Source: Chrysomallon squamiferum (Eukaryota; Mollusca; Gastropoda; Neomphalida; Peltospiridae). From it: a stretch of 14,500 bases of DNA. The translations under genes and the position numbers were made by a program. This document shows, piece by piece, positions 1-13,352 of this stretch. Location: the NCBI GenBank assembly GCA_012295275.1, contig CM022673.1, positions 2,177,605-2,192,104 on the forward strand, read 5' to 3'. The stretch's first letter is position 1, and the number at the start of each line of letters is the position of its first letter. The notes under the pieces are model-generated. The model was given only the letters and a program-made list of their open reading frames with translations, had not been told where the DNA came from and did not search any database.

Positions 1-170
1 TAAGGAAAATCTATGAAGATTACTGTTACTTACAAATGCAGTTTATTTAACTACACTGGTTTTAAGTAAATGTAGCACAGTTTGGTGCACAAAGAAATGT
101 AATTCTCAGCGAACTAAAGAAGGCCATTCAGTGTTCTGTGAATATACACTGGCTTTTTAGTGACACGTTT

Positions 171-179
171 TTATTATTG

Positions 180-232
<53 letters not shown>
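171..232. repeat. (ATT)n microsatellite
   Basis: Nearly pure ATT/TTA trinucleotide run of about 60 bp, with one G interruption near the left end. Confidence 0.95.
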
Positions 233-338
233 TGGACTGACTTTTCTCTTCTTTCTTCTCTTTTCGGTTTCTTTTATTCTCTAAAATTATTTTCTACGTA
301 TAAATTTTAATTATTGAATTTACCGAAAATGTTTAGGT

Positions 339-499
<161 letters not shown>

Positions 500-946
500 C
501 AACAAATTTTGAAGAAAAAAAATACGTGTACTGAAAATCAGTTAGTAAAAATATGATTACAAAAACTTTATTTACTATTTTGATAAAACTACTACTAATA
601 ACAAGAAGAACACACGTTTTGAATAACAACCTTTTAACTTGTCCCTAACTTCATTTAATCTAGAAAAACAGAAAGAAAGTACAAGAAGAAAGAAAGAAAA
701 ATAAAACATAAAAAGAAGGGAAAAAAAAGACAGTTTAAAAAATAAAAATATCAATAAAATGGAGAAATTTTATTTTATTTTGTTTTTCAAATACACCAAC
801 ACATCAATCTGGAATTACTTTTAGTAATTAATTGATTCTGAAATTGAAAACATCACAGACAAAAGCCGGGGGTCGCGAGGTCAGTTCTTTGGTTGATTCC
901 AGTTTTTAATTTTCTGATTCGGCAAGCAATGAACGACTATCTGATC

Positions 947-1316
947 AAAGACTGTAACATATGTCCGTTACGAGAAAGTGTAGATGTGTCAAAGATTGTA
1001 ATATATGGCCGTTACGAGAAAGTGTAGATGTGTCAAAGATTGTAACATATGTCCGTTACGAGAAAAGATGTGTCAAAGAGATGTCCGTTGTGTATCAAAG
1101 ATTGTAACATATGTCCGTTACGAGAAAGTGTAGATGTGTCAAAGATTGTAACATATGTCCGTTACGAGAAAGTGTAGATGTGTCAAAGATTGTAACATAT
1201 GGCCGTTACGAGAAAGTGTAGATGTGTCAAAGATTGTAACATATGGCCGTTACGAGAAAGTGTAGATGTGTATACGATTGTAACATATGTCCGTTACGAG
1301 AAAGTGAAGATGTGTC
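947..1316. repeat. 44-bp minisatellite, nine copies
   Basis: The unit begins AAAGATTGTAACATATGTCC and ends GATGTGTC. Seven copies are 44 bp (947-990, 991-1034, 1097-1140, 1141-1184, 1185-1228, 1229-1272, 1273-1316). Two are internally deleted: 40 bp (1035-1074) and 22 bp (1075-1096). Copies are near identical. A T/G variant (ATATGTCC versus ATATGGCC) divides them: copies 2, 7 and 8 carry G. A period of 44 is not a multiple of three and no frame stays open, so the array is non-coding. Confidence 0.97.
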
Positions 1317-1407
1317 AAAGATTAGAAATTAGTAACAGCACTGCAACACACACATACTGGAATTTCCTTTAACCGAACTAAACAATTCGGTAAAGTAGAA
1401 ACAGCTA

Positions 1408-1410
<3 letters not shown>

Positions 1411-1460
<50 letters not shown>

Positions 1461-1475
1461 GTTATTATTATTATT
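1411..1475. repeat. (ATT)n microsatellite
   Basis: About 65 bp of ATT trinucleotide with one G interruption, closely like the tract at 171-232. Poly-isoleucine frames here come from the repeat. Confidence 0.95.
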
Positions 1476-1619
1476 AAAGAAAGAAACAGTGTTAGTATGT
1501 ATATATGAATGTATCCATTATCAATTTGTTTATATTTATAAGCCATTTTTGTGACTGATTTGTTGAGTCTCAATAGTACAACAACAACAACAACCAGAAA
1601 AAAAAAAAAAAAAAAGAAA

Positions 1620-2040
1620 ATTAACGCATTTTAATTATTTCCTTGGCTCGAAGCTCTCAGAGCTGATCAAGCTGATCTTATTGACGCTGTTCTGTTACGG
1701 TGATTGGTTTTGATGTCTCAGCTGCTTCCAGTTTTATCAAGTGATTGGCCATTTTCTGTTAGGTCGTCCAATAACAGGCTCCGTAGCGATCTTGAGCGTA
1801 AAATTTGCACCAGCGATTCCAATTAGTCTGATAACGAGATACCACTCGACAACTGTCGAATCCCAAATAGGTTTTAATCTCGATGAAACGTAAAGCTGAA
1901 ACTGTGGTCGCGGGAGAGGACGGTACCTACTAACATCAGCTGGTGCGTAGTTTTGTAGAAGATTCAAGCAGAACGCTTTTTGCATTCTTGTAACATACGT
2001 AAAAAATAGCATGTGATGTCTAAGAGGAATCATTGTTTTA
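1620..2040. other. Unassigned higher-complexity island downstream of the gene
   Basis: This stretch is clearly richer in GC and less repetitive than its flanks. The minus strand is open for 98 codons (2033-1737), with a predicted protein containing a proline/arginine-rich segment (RYRPLPRPQF) and a hydrophobic segment (VVEWYLVIRLIGIAGANF). I do not recognise it as any family, and I see no convincing splice sites. It has a near-palindrome TCGACAACTGTCGA around 1847-1860. It may be an old mobile-element or gene remnant, or simply unique non-coding DNA. Confidence 0.3.
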
Positions 2041-2250
2041 TACGATAGGCGTAGAAATTTAATATAATAAATCGCTTGATTTTAAAATAAAAAAAAAAAA
2101 ATAAATAAATAAAATAAAATGAAAGCTTTCAGAAAAAAATAAATAAATCGTTAAAAATAAAATACGAAAATGAGGTATTTTCACGCCCAAAAAAGAATAT
2201 TGACTTTTTTTTTTTTTCATTTTTTTTTTTTTTAAATTTTACTGTTGTTG
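2041..2250. other. A/T homopolymer-rich spacer downstream of the gene
   Basis: Runs of A with AATAAATAAAT-type sequence (2085-2160) and runs of T (2206-2233). No gene is seen. Confidence 0.7.
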
Positions 2251-2281
2251 TTTTATTTTTGCAGAAAAAACAGAGCATGTT
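2225..2281 (-). other. Probable short 3' UTR with AATAAA at 2257-2252
   Basis: The minus strand has AATAAA 25 nt after the stop codon. It is the only canonical poly(A) signal in the several hundred bases downstream of the gene. Cleavage would be expected 10-30 nt beyond, giving an unusually short 3' UTR of about 50 nt. The A/T-homopolymer surroundings make chance occurrence possible. Confidence 0.35.
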
Positions 2282-6001
<3,720 letters not shown>

Positions 6002-6240
6002 TTTTCATCATAGCTTTAGTTCATCCCTACACATTCTCGTACTGTCAATCCGCTATTGAAAATCCATTCCTCACAAGCACGGTCTCACATAACAACATTT
6101 CTGCAACAGCTCTCGTTCACTTTTAACACTCGGAACAGATTTGACCCGCGTTTAAACGATAGCTTACAGCCAATGCGATTAGCGGTTAAATAAAACTCAG
6201 TCTGTATAGCATTATGAACACATAATCGCCATTTTGTCGA
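6002..6240 (-). promoter_or_regulatory. Possible 5' UTR and promoter of the fucosyltransferase
   Basis: This stretch lies directly upstream of the predicted start exon and is more complex than its AT-rich surroundings. On the minus strand it has CAAAATGGCG at 6236-6227 (YY1-like) and an inverted CCAAT box (ATTGG) around 6175. Several short upstream ATGs are present, so either transcription starts close to the coding ATG or leader translation is regulated. A TATATAAA on the minus strand at 6478-6471 is a further candidate. No start site can be fixed from sequence. Confidence 0.25.
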
Positions 6241-6493
6241 TTAAAAAAAAAAAAAAAACATCAGGATGATGTGTCTATAAGAAAGAATGATGATTTCTGG
6301 CGAGAAAATGTCGTCGTCGACCGCCACGTTTAACGTACACATCATTTCAGGAGTTCATATCCTAACTTGTACTGAAATAACGTTGTAAATCCGTCCTTTC
6401 GAGGTAGATCGATTTATTTACGCGTCGAATAAAACAAGAGTTTTCTCCCTTGTATCGTTAGCCACTTGTTTTATATAACAAACATACACACAC

Positions 6494-6525
<32 letters not shown>

Positions 6526-7118
6526 TTGAAATGAATTGTATTATATTCTAACCTGGACCGCCAAAATTCAGCTCCAAACCATTTATTTTATTTTATTTTT
6601 GTTTTGTTTTGTTATTAACGTTCCAGACATCCAGGTAGACAACTAATACAAATTTCGTTGCAATATAAGTATGAACTGTATGTCTATGTTGGGAGTTTGA
6701 AATTAAATAAATAAATAAATAAATAAAAGAAAAAGGAACAAGGATAATTGTTATACTTTAAAGATGAAATTAATATTAAATACAATTATGAAGATAAAAA
6801 TTGTAATTTTTTATTGTTGTTGTTGTTATTATAAATAATGATAAATAGTATGAATTAAAATGTGTATTTTAACGAACGTTTCGAATGTTTATTGTGAAAA
6901 AAAAATATAATGTAGGTTTCTTTCGAATAATAATAAGCAGCGAAAAAAAGAAATGAAGAAAAAAAAGGAGCCAGCAGCGGTATTAAAATGACTTAAAAGA
7001 ATGAGCCACCATATTTTCATTTTTCGTTTCTTTATACGTAAATTGTTCCTGTCGTGTTCTGTTACATCAAAACATAAAGCGTGCCCGAGCCAAATGTTAC
7101 AGATGTAGTTGTTACAAG

Positions 7119-7120
<2 letters not shown>
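6241..7120. other. AT-rich intergenic sequence, no gene seen
   Basis: Contains a poly(A) run (6243-6258), a compound CA/TA tract (6484-6526), (AAAT)n at 6703-6728, and A-rich stretches around 6898 and 6945-6967. 6290-6420 is less repetitive but holds no convincing frame or RNA gene. Confidence 0.6.

Positions 7121-7208
<88 letters not shown>
7121..7208. repeat. (TC)44 microsatellite
   Basis: 88 bp of perfect TC, followed by a short GCGCGCG run (7211-7217). Confidence 0.97.
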
Positions 7209-7211
<3 letters not shown>

Positions 7212-7830
7212 CGCGCGCAGACAAACAGTATCATTATTTTATGATTAACATCCTGACCACTACCATTTTCAACAGCAGTTCGTTCTGAGCATCATACAAA
7301 ACATATTATTTCAACGACGTAGTATTTTGTTGATTATGGTTGACTTGGGGGAAAAGCTACGGTTCAACATACCATGATGTACAAACTGACACGTGAAGAA
7401 AGCTACGATATGACGTAACGTTTTTGGTTCCGCATGAACTGGTTAACACAAATCAGCTTGGTACTGGTAGGATTTGCTACGACTTAGCATAGATAGCCCG
7501 TTGTTCTACAACACGTTAAAACATAGTTTGAGAATTGTAACAAGAACGTCTTTCTTTGTCGTTAACAAACGGAGCGTGATGGGGAGAACAAATGTAGGTC
7601 AAGGGGAACATATTTGTTTAGTAAGAGGTCGTGGGAATGTAACAAAGAAAAACAATTCTTTCTTCTTGCTTGTAATCGAAGTGGATATAATCCCAGCAAG
7701 TAGAAGCTAGTCTGTAGATACGATTTCATTTCTATGGTTATGAAAACTGCGTAGGAATCAAATCATTTGTTAGTAATAACATGCTACTCGCAGTCACTGT
7801 GTTATTAATAAATTAGGTAACTGAGTTTTA
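7209..7830. other. Intergenic sequence, no gene seen
   Basis: Moderately complex AT-rich DNA. The only open frame of note (7474-7710, plus) starts with TTG, has no homology I recognise and no splice context. TGACGTAA at 7411-7418 is a half-matching CRE. Confidence 0.5.
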
Positions 7831-8640
7831 ACAGTGTACGTAACACCTTACATCCGTATTTTGGTAATAGCAATACCAGTATTTCTAATGTTTTCATATT
7901 AATAATAAATATGTTCCCCGTCGAAGCTTTGTTTCGATAATAATTGGCAATGCAGCACTGCAGCTGTATTTCATAATAACAGTACAAGGAAATCCAGTCT
8001 TGCTTGTGATAATAAAGAGTACAGAGCAGGCGTCGGTAACATTTTTCGAGAAGCGAGGCGCGTGAGGATATCAGGCTGGACACACTACAAATGAAAGTTG
8101 TTTTCCCCTTAAAATTAGGCGTGACATTCAGATCGCCCCGCGGGACGCAGTTTGCCCGCCTGTGACTGGAATACGTGATCCTATTTTGAAGCTGTTTTTA
8201 TAGTAACAATAGAGTAATTCAACCATGCAGCTGTGTTTTCATTACAACTCTATAGTGTTTACAACCATGCAGCTGTGTTTTCATTACAACTCTATAGTGT
8301 AATCCTGTCTTACAGCTGTATTTATAGTAACAATGACTTTAATCCAGCCTTGCCTCTGTGCTTTCATAGCAATGGTATCTTGTCCAGTCTTTTGGCTGGG
8401 TTTCAACAAATAGGTTACTTGAACTTTGCATTGACGTTTTAATAGTAATAACTGTTATGTTTCCATAGTAATAACCGATGATCCAACCGTATAGTGTTTC
8501 AGTGCTAATAAGAGATGATCTATGTCACGTCTTTGTTGTGATATTAAAAACAGGGTTACCAATATTTCATTATGTTTTGATATTAATAATAATATCTGCC
8601 ATTGATGATTTGTTTTTATAATGATACATAATCCAGCTTT
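7830..8640. repeat. Decayed ~40-bp tandem array
   Basis: Degenerate units recur with a period of about 38-42 bp. The approximate consensus has ATCCAGTCTTGCAGCTGTGT followed by a TTTCATAGTAAYAAT-like block. Clear units begin near 7991, 8179, 8221, 8263, 8301, 8340 and 8381, with weaker ones towards 8497, 8560 and 8630. Two adjacent units (8221-8258 and 8263-8300) are identical over 38 bp and mark a recent local duplication. The outer limits are approximate. Confidence 0.65.
8027..8162. mobile_element. Candidate non-autonomous hAT-like MITE, 136 bp
   Basis: The left end reads CAGGCGTCGGTAAC. The reverse complement of the right end reads CAGGCGGGCAAACTGCG, then a CCGCGGGGCG block. These form an imperfect terminal inverted repeat and resemble the CAGNGGYSGGCAAAC ends of hAT (Ac/Charlie-type) elements. 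The block is much richer in GC than the decayed array it interrupts. I cannot find an 8-bp target duplication (GTACAGAG against TGACTGGA), so it is either old or misread. Confidence 0.4.
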
Positions 8641-8999
8641 CGTTTGAAAATTATTTTATATTTTGTGTTGTATTGTAATTTGATAACGCCTATCCACGAT
8701 ATCGTTTAGATGTAGCCACGTTTTGATAAGAGTCATGTTTACAAAACAGGCACCAGATGGCAGGATGTTTTAATTATTATTTTTTGTTATTACTGAATCA
8801 GGAAATATAATACGATAAAAATAAAATGGCGAACATCTGTTGTAACTGTGCAGTACAATCAAGCAATGTGTCACAGACGAAACCGAGATGGTTCGAAAGA
8901 TAATAATTTTATTACAAGCAGAATGCATCTGTTAAACGTTTATGTTTAATCTCCTTCTTGAACTGTATTATTTATTAAGTAGCTTATTATTATTATATA

Positions 9000-9042
9000 T
9001 AGTAGTAGTCGCAGCAGCAGCAGCAGCAGTAGTAGTAGCAGC
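9000..9042. repeat. GTA/GCA trinucleotide microsatellite
   Basis: Interrupted run of AGTAGT and GCAGCAGCAGCAGCAG units, non-coding in context. Confidence 0.85.
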
Positions 9043-9231
9043 ATTACTATTTGTATTTCATTTATTTGTTTGTTTGTCTGTTTCATTAGTTTTACAATGA
9101 CTCCATATTAATGCTTATTATGCCCAACGCCTAGATCCAATAATAAACGTTTTTAGTATGACTACGTGCTAATAAGAGTCAGATGATGCCCCCGTTTGTT
9201 TCGTTTCCTGTTTACTTCGCTACGTGTCAGA

Positions 9232-9239
9232 TGACGTCA
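9232..9239. promoter_or_regulatory. Perfect CRE palindrome TGACGTCA
   Basis: Full CREB/ATF consensus palindrome. Related half-sites follow within about 120 bp: TGACGTGA at 9303-9310 and CGTCA near 9351. Function is inferred from motif only. Confidence 0.4.
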
Positions 9240-9367
9240 TTGTTGTTACTTTTTTTTTTTTTTGTAACATGGTGGGTTTCATAAAAATGACTGTCATTCC
9301 ACTGACGTGACACATTATTATCTTGTATAGTTTATAGAAGAAATCCATAACGTCAATGTTACTGGGT

Positions 9368-9403
<36 letters not shown>

Positions 9404-10253
9404 TATTGAAAAAAAAGAAAGAAAAAAAAAAAGTGTGAGCTATCCCAGTTTCCAACGCGTCACCGCCATTTCATATATAAAGATGACAGGCACATAGTTA
9501 AATCGTCTGCAATAAATAATTATTATCTTCATTTTTTATTTATTTTATTAATATATAACACTTATGTCTCGCGAAAATAAACATTAAACTGCTACTTATT
9601 TCAATTAGCCCTGCTCTTTAAGCATTCTGAACGTGTGCATTCAGTTGTGCTAGTCGTTAAGTAAACCCAGTGGAAAAATAAAGCTGCAGGAGTGGTTAAC
9701 CCTGTTAAAAAATGTCTGAGTCGTTATGTCATGGCGTCCTTGGTCATACTTTGAGCTTGTTACGAGTCAGCCTGTCGGAATGAGCGAATAGTTAGTTACG
9801 TGACTTACTCATAGCGTCAACTGGCATGGCTGGTATAAGATAGGTCTTATGCTAGATAATCATGATGATGAGACAATAACGAAATAAAATAAAATAAAAA
9901 TGATATTAACTAAATAAATAAAGATGATGGTATATGATGATGATGAATAAGAACAAAAATTGTTTCCCTGAAATTTATGTTCTAAAGATGGCGTCGACAT
10001 AGAAATAGGCTTACAAGCTAGAAAACTGAGATAATTTATTGGTTCGTTCGCGTGTCATGTGACCAATGTCCTTTATAAAGGTCATTTAGTTGTTTAAACG
10101 AGTTGGAAAACTTAGCGTGTTTTTATATCATGGTTATAATTCGAATCAGTAAATAACTCTGAAATGATTTACAAGTTCTGTCGGACGTTTTATTATTATA
10201 TATATATTGTTTTATTATATATATATTTTACAACAAAATGTCCATACCTCAGA

Positions 10254-10280
10254 TGACGTCATAATAAAAATAAAAATGGC
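10254..10280 (+). promoter_or_regulatory. CRE plus ATGGC composite site
   Basis: TGACGTCA at 10254-10261, then 14 bp, then ATGGC within AAAATGGC (YY1-like) at 10273-10280. Same order and strand as the composites at 11173 and 13324. Confidence 0.35.
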
Positions 10281-10370
10281 TATCGCACTGCACATTCACA
10301 GATGTTTTATTATTGATGATGCTGTTTTGTTTTATTTGTTTGTTTATTTGTTAAATTGTTATTGTTGGTT

Positions 10371-10441
10371 TTTATTTTATTATTTTATTTTATTTTTTTT
10401 TTTTTTTTATTATTATTTTTTTTTTTTTTTTTTTTTTTTTG
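10371..10441. repeat. T-rich homopolymer tract
   Basis: Long runs of T broken by ATTATTA. It generates a spurious poly-phenylalanine frame. Confidence 0.9.
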
Positions 10442-10499
10442 GTTACCGTAAACAAATAAAAAGATGTGTTAGAAATATTCGGGATGTATTTATGTCATT

Positions 10500-10786
10500 T
10501 TTCAAATAACTTAAACTCGAATTGATTACACTTATTGAACTTTATGGTCTGCTTATCGAGCCGCGGGCAACACACTTGCATTGTGCACGATAAAAGAACG
10601 AACGGAAAGCGCACAGACAACAGTGCAGTGAATTTGCGAAACGCTCTATGAATTTCATTATCGCCGTTTCTTATCCTTTTATAACTTCTGTTATATTCGT
10701 TTATGGTTATTATACTGCTTTAGAATGGTAGGAAGGTTCAATAAATTGTAATAAACCAGAACATGATTCATTTCAAGTGTTAATAA

Positions 10787-10789
<3 letters not shown>
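10500..10789. other. Intergenic sequence, no gene seen
   Basis: A GC-richer patch, 10556-10630, contains CGAGCCGCGGGC and CAGTGCAGTG, but no frame, RNA fold or terminal repeat that I can support. Confidence 0.5.

Positions 10790-10855
<66 letters not shown>
10790..10855. repeat. (GA)33 microsatellite
   Basis: 66 bp of perfect GA on the plus strand, the only long dipurine tract in the window with this orientation. The other six read CT on the plus strand. Confidence 0.97.
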
Positions 10856-10857
<2 letters not shown>

Positions 10858-10895
10858 TAAACCAAAATTGTCACATTTGAGAATAAATAAATAAG

Positions 10896-10951
10896 ACACG
10901 GACATTTAAAACACGTAGAACAAAACTCGGACAAAAAGAACAAAAGGGACA
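10896..10951 (+). repeat. CGGACA-type dispersed repeat, copy A
   Basis: Begins ACACGGACATTTAAAACACG, continues through CTCGGACAAAAAGAAC and ends GGGACA. It aligns with copy B at 11383-11434 with a few substitutions and small gaps. Confidence 0.55.
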
Positions 10952-11172
10952 AGCTGTACAAATCAATTGTCTAGGCTCTTGTTTTACTGTTCCGGACCAC
11001 CTGTTATCACAAAGTGCGACAATAACAAAGTACTGTTAAAAACAACACTTTATACGCTCGCTGTGTTTTTATCACTCACGGTTGGACTTACGACCCTGCA
11101 TTTGAGTACGTGCAAGCCGGCAGCTTCTGACAACTCCAGAAAATATAGGAAATCAGCTCTATCTATACGCGA

Positions 11173-11199
11173 TGACGTCACTACAAATAAAATGGCGGC
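11173..11199 (+). promoter_or_regulatory. CRE plus YY1-like composite site
   Basis: TGACGTCA at 11173-11180, then 11 bp, then ATGGC within AAATGGCGGC, a full match to the YY1 consensus. The ATG inside it opens only a five-codon frame (M-A-A-Q-K, stop). Confidence 0.4.
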
Positions 11200-11780
11200 T
11201 CAGAAATAGTTTAATGTTTTAATTTTTTTAAATATTTATTAAGATAAGATGGCTATAATATAAATAAATAATCAAAAAAAAATAATATATTTACCCTGTT
11301 TCTTAATAATTTAATAATCTACAGTAACCTTTAAGAGCACGAACACAAGGAAGCATAACTAAATACGTATAATACAAACAAAACACAGACATTATAATAC
11401 ACGGAGCAAAATACGGACAAAAGAAACAGGGACATTTATACCATAGAGGACATCACGTAGACACTTTATACAAAAGACGGCAAAACACACGGTAACAAAG
11501 ACAAACAACAGGCTTGTACTTTAAACTGTCAACGTGACAACAGTCACGTACACAATCAATTCGTTTTGTTTCTGACACGTGCCACTCAATTTTCGGTGAA
11601 TTCAAGCAGCTGTCAATCTTAAACGTGACGTGTCACAAGCCAGACAGCAAAAACAAACAAGGTGGCGCTGCGATTTCTTAATTTAGTTCACGTACATGTT
11701 TGTTTGATAAATAATTATTTTTACTTATTAATTATATTACATTATCTTATATTTTATTTTATTTTATTTTGGTTACAGTT
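11200..11780. other. Gene-poor region with decayed repeats
   Basis: AT-rich up to 11330, then C/A-rich decayed repeat to about 11500. 11515-11660 is more complex, with several CACGT words (TGACACGTGCCAC, GTGACGTGTCAC). No coding frame is supported. Confidence 0.5.
11383..11434 (+). repeat. CGGACA-type dispersed repeat, copy B
   Basis: Begins ACACAGACATTATAATACAC, continues with TACGGACAAAAGAAAC and ends GGGACA. It aligns with copy A. GGACA/GACGGCA-like words continue to about 11495, suggesting a longer decayed tandem family. Confidence 0.5.
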
Positions 11781-11787
11781 TATACTA

Positions 11788-11833
<46 letters not shown>

Positions 11834-11835
11834 TT
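11788..11835. repeat. (ATT)n microsatellite
   Basis: About 48 bp of perfect ATT trinucleotide. It produces the poly-Tyr frame seen here. Confidence 0.95.
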
Positions 11836-11962
11836 AGGCTTATTTTATTTATTTAAGTTGATATATCTTTATTTCATTTATTACAAAAGGAACTTACATC
11901 ACGCCCTAACAGAAATTTGTTTAATCCCCAATAAGGTAAATGTATTTACTGATAGTCGGAAA

Positions 11963-11970
11963 TGACGTCA
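11963..11970. promoter_or_regulatory. Perfect CRE palindrome TGACGTCA
   Basis: Followed immediately by a small tandem duplication of TATAGGAGTGT (11971-11994). Confidence 0.35.
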
Positions 11971-12019
11971 TATAGGAGTGTCGTATAGGAGTGTTAATCA
12001 GGGTCTACGAGAGACGGGG

Positions 12020-12050
12020 TGCAGCCGGTATTTTGTTCCGGGGCCCTGCA
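12020..12050. other. GC-rich inverted repeat
   Basis: TGCAGCCGG (12020-12028) pairs with CCGGGGCCCTGCA (12038-12050), leaving a 9-nt loop and a four-base bulge. No T run follows. Function unknown. Confidence 0.3.
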
Positions 12051-12664
12051 GAAAGCATGCATTAATTGAATATGTTTGTTACATTATCTGATCATGAAAA
12101 TAAAGCATTTACGAGAGTTTGGTGCAGATTTACTGAACATCAAATTGTCAATTTTGAGAAAAACCTTATTTTTGCTGTATTTATCGAGATTTATTTTTTC
12201 AAGAAACCTTTATCTAACACTGTCGACACACAGTTGAGCCAAACTAACTCTATGAAATAAAAACAAATAATAAAAATAAAAACCCTAACAAATTAATGTT
12301 ATTTAATTCGGCTGATATATTTATACATTTATTTTTCTTTATCATTATTGTTATTATTTTATTATTTTTTATTTTTTATTTTTAATATTAATGGTTTTGG
12401 ACGTTGTTTGTTGGTTGTTTATTTATTTATTTATTTTGCTTTGTTTGTTTTGGAAGCGTAGCTGGCGTACCAAAGGCAATCATAGTAAGCATGGTTTGAG
12501 TGTTGTTTGTTTGTTTGTTTGTTTCACTCTTTGATTGTTTTGCACGTGTATCTCGAGCTTCACGGACGGTATTTATGGCGTGCATGTTATCTCGCATTTT
12601 AATTATTTTTATTTTTATTTTGTTAATGAATACCTGCTTGTGTGGTCATTTCCTAGACCTTCTC

Positions 12665-12672
12665 TGACGTCA
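12665..12672. promoter_or_regulatory. Perfect CRE palindrome TGACGTCA
   Basis: Sits in a locally GC-richer stretch (CTGACGTCAGGGCCAGCTGG), whose core CTGACGTCAG is a 10-bp palindrome. Confidence 0.35.
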
Positions 12673-13323
12673 GGGCCAGCTGGAAATAATCTTAGCTGAG
12701 AACACAAATCAAATTTTAATATCTATTCATTTGACTGGTCAAGACATTTATCAAGAGAAAATCCAATATAATTATAATTAACACCATAATATAAATAAGA
12801 TTTATAAATAATGTTCACCTCTTTCCTGTTTGTTCTTCATGTCCATAACCACGAGTTACTCTTTATTCACTTGTGGTAAACAGAAAAGTAATAACTTCGT
12901 GGGTGCATTGACATTAACATCAGCAAAAAATATTTTATTTATGCAGAGAGAAAACTGCATACGTGGATCTTTTTTCTATTAACGGTGTCGATGTCAACAG
13001 AGAGAAATGTCTCAACAGCTAAAAATGTCGGAACCAAATAAAAAAAGATTGATTTACTAAGGCTTTATATTAAAGTGTACCTATGGCGATACGAATAAGT
13101 AGTTTAATAACATTCTTTACACATCCACGTTAATATTATAGTGCTTTAGACAACCTATTATTACTTGTAACAAAGTATGACAGTAAAATACTGTAAATAA
13201 AAAAAAAAAAACCCATCTAAATTACGCTGTTTTACCCGCCTACGTAGCATACTGATATCTGTATACCGTGAGAAGAAACCTAACACTCTGAAAAAAAGGC
13301 TATTAAATCCACAACGCACGCGA

Positions 13324-13352
13324 TGACGTCACGACTACAGAAACATGGCCGC
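13324..13352 (+). promoter_or_regulatory. CRE plus ATGGC composite site
   Basis: TGACGTCA at 13324-13331, then 13 bp, then ATGGCCGC. The flank CGCGATGACGTCAC is shared with the composite at 11173, over ACGCGATGACGTCAC. Confidence 0.4.

Larger units (their letters stand above)
8641..10240. other. Gene-poor AT-rich region with short simple repeats
   Basis: Contains a GTAGTAG/CAGCAG trinucleotide block at 9000-9042, poly(T) at 9250-9263, an A-run plus (TA)n at 9369-9405 and GATGAT-type sequence at 9862-9950. A stretch similar to the decayed array (TGCTAATAAGAGTCAGATGA) lies at 9168-9187. Stretch 9610-9850 is more complex, but I see no gene, RNA or terminal repeats in it. Confidence 0.6.

Noticed and set aside
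947-1316. CRISPR-like array
   Set aside because: The units are contiguous, with no unique spacers, in a eukaryotic context. It is a minisatellite.
1322-1573. Poly-isoleucine frame on the minus strand, and poly-Phe/Tyr frames at 10207-10509 and 11662-11856
   Set aside because: Produced by ATT and T-rich repeats.
2250-2264. Plus-strand splice-acceptor-like TTTTATTTTTGCAG
   Set aside because: No open plus-strand exon follows. It overlaps the 3' UTR of the minus-strand gene and is a chance match.
7474-7710. 78-codon plus frame
   Set aside because: TTG start, no family resemblance and no splice context.
7805-8442. Frames on both strands within the decayed tandem array
   Set aside because: The underlying DNA is a degenerate tandem repeat and a MITE candidate, so the frames are incidental.
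10967-11209. 80-codon plus frame with a hydrophobic segment, ending at the CRE/YY1 composite
   Set aside because: Starts with TTG, not ATG. It has no recognised domain, no clear splice sites, and a length expected by chance.
12066-12260. 64-codon plus frame
   Set aside because: AT-rich, short, with no supporting motif or splice structure.
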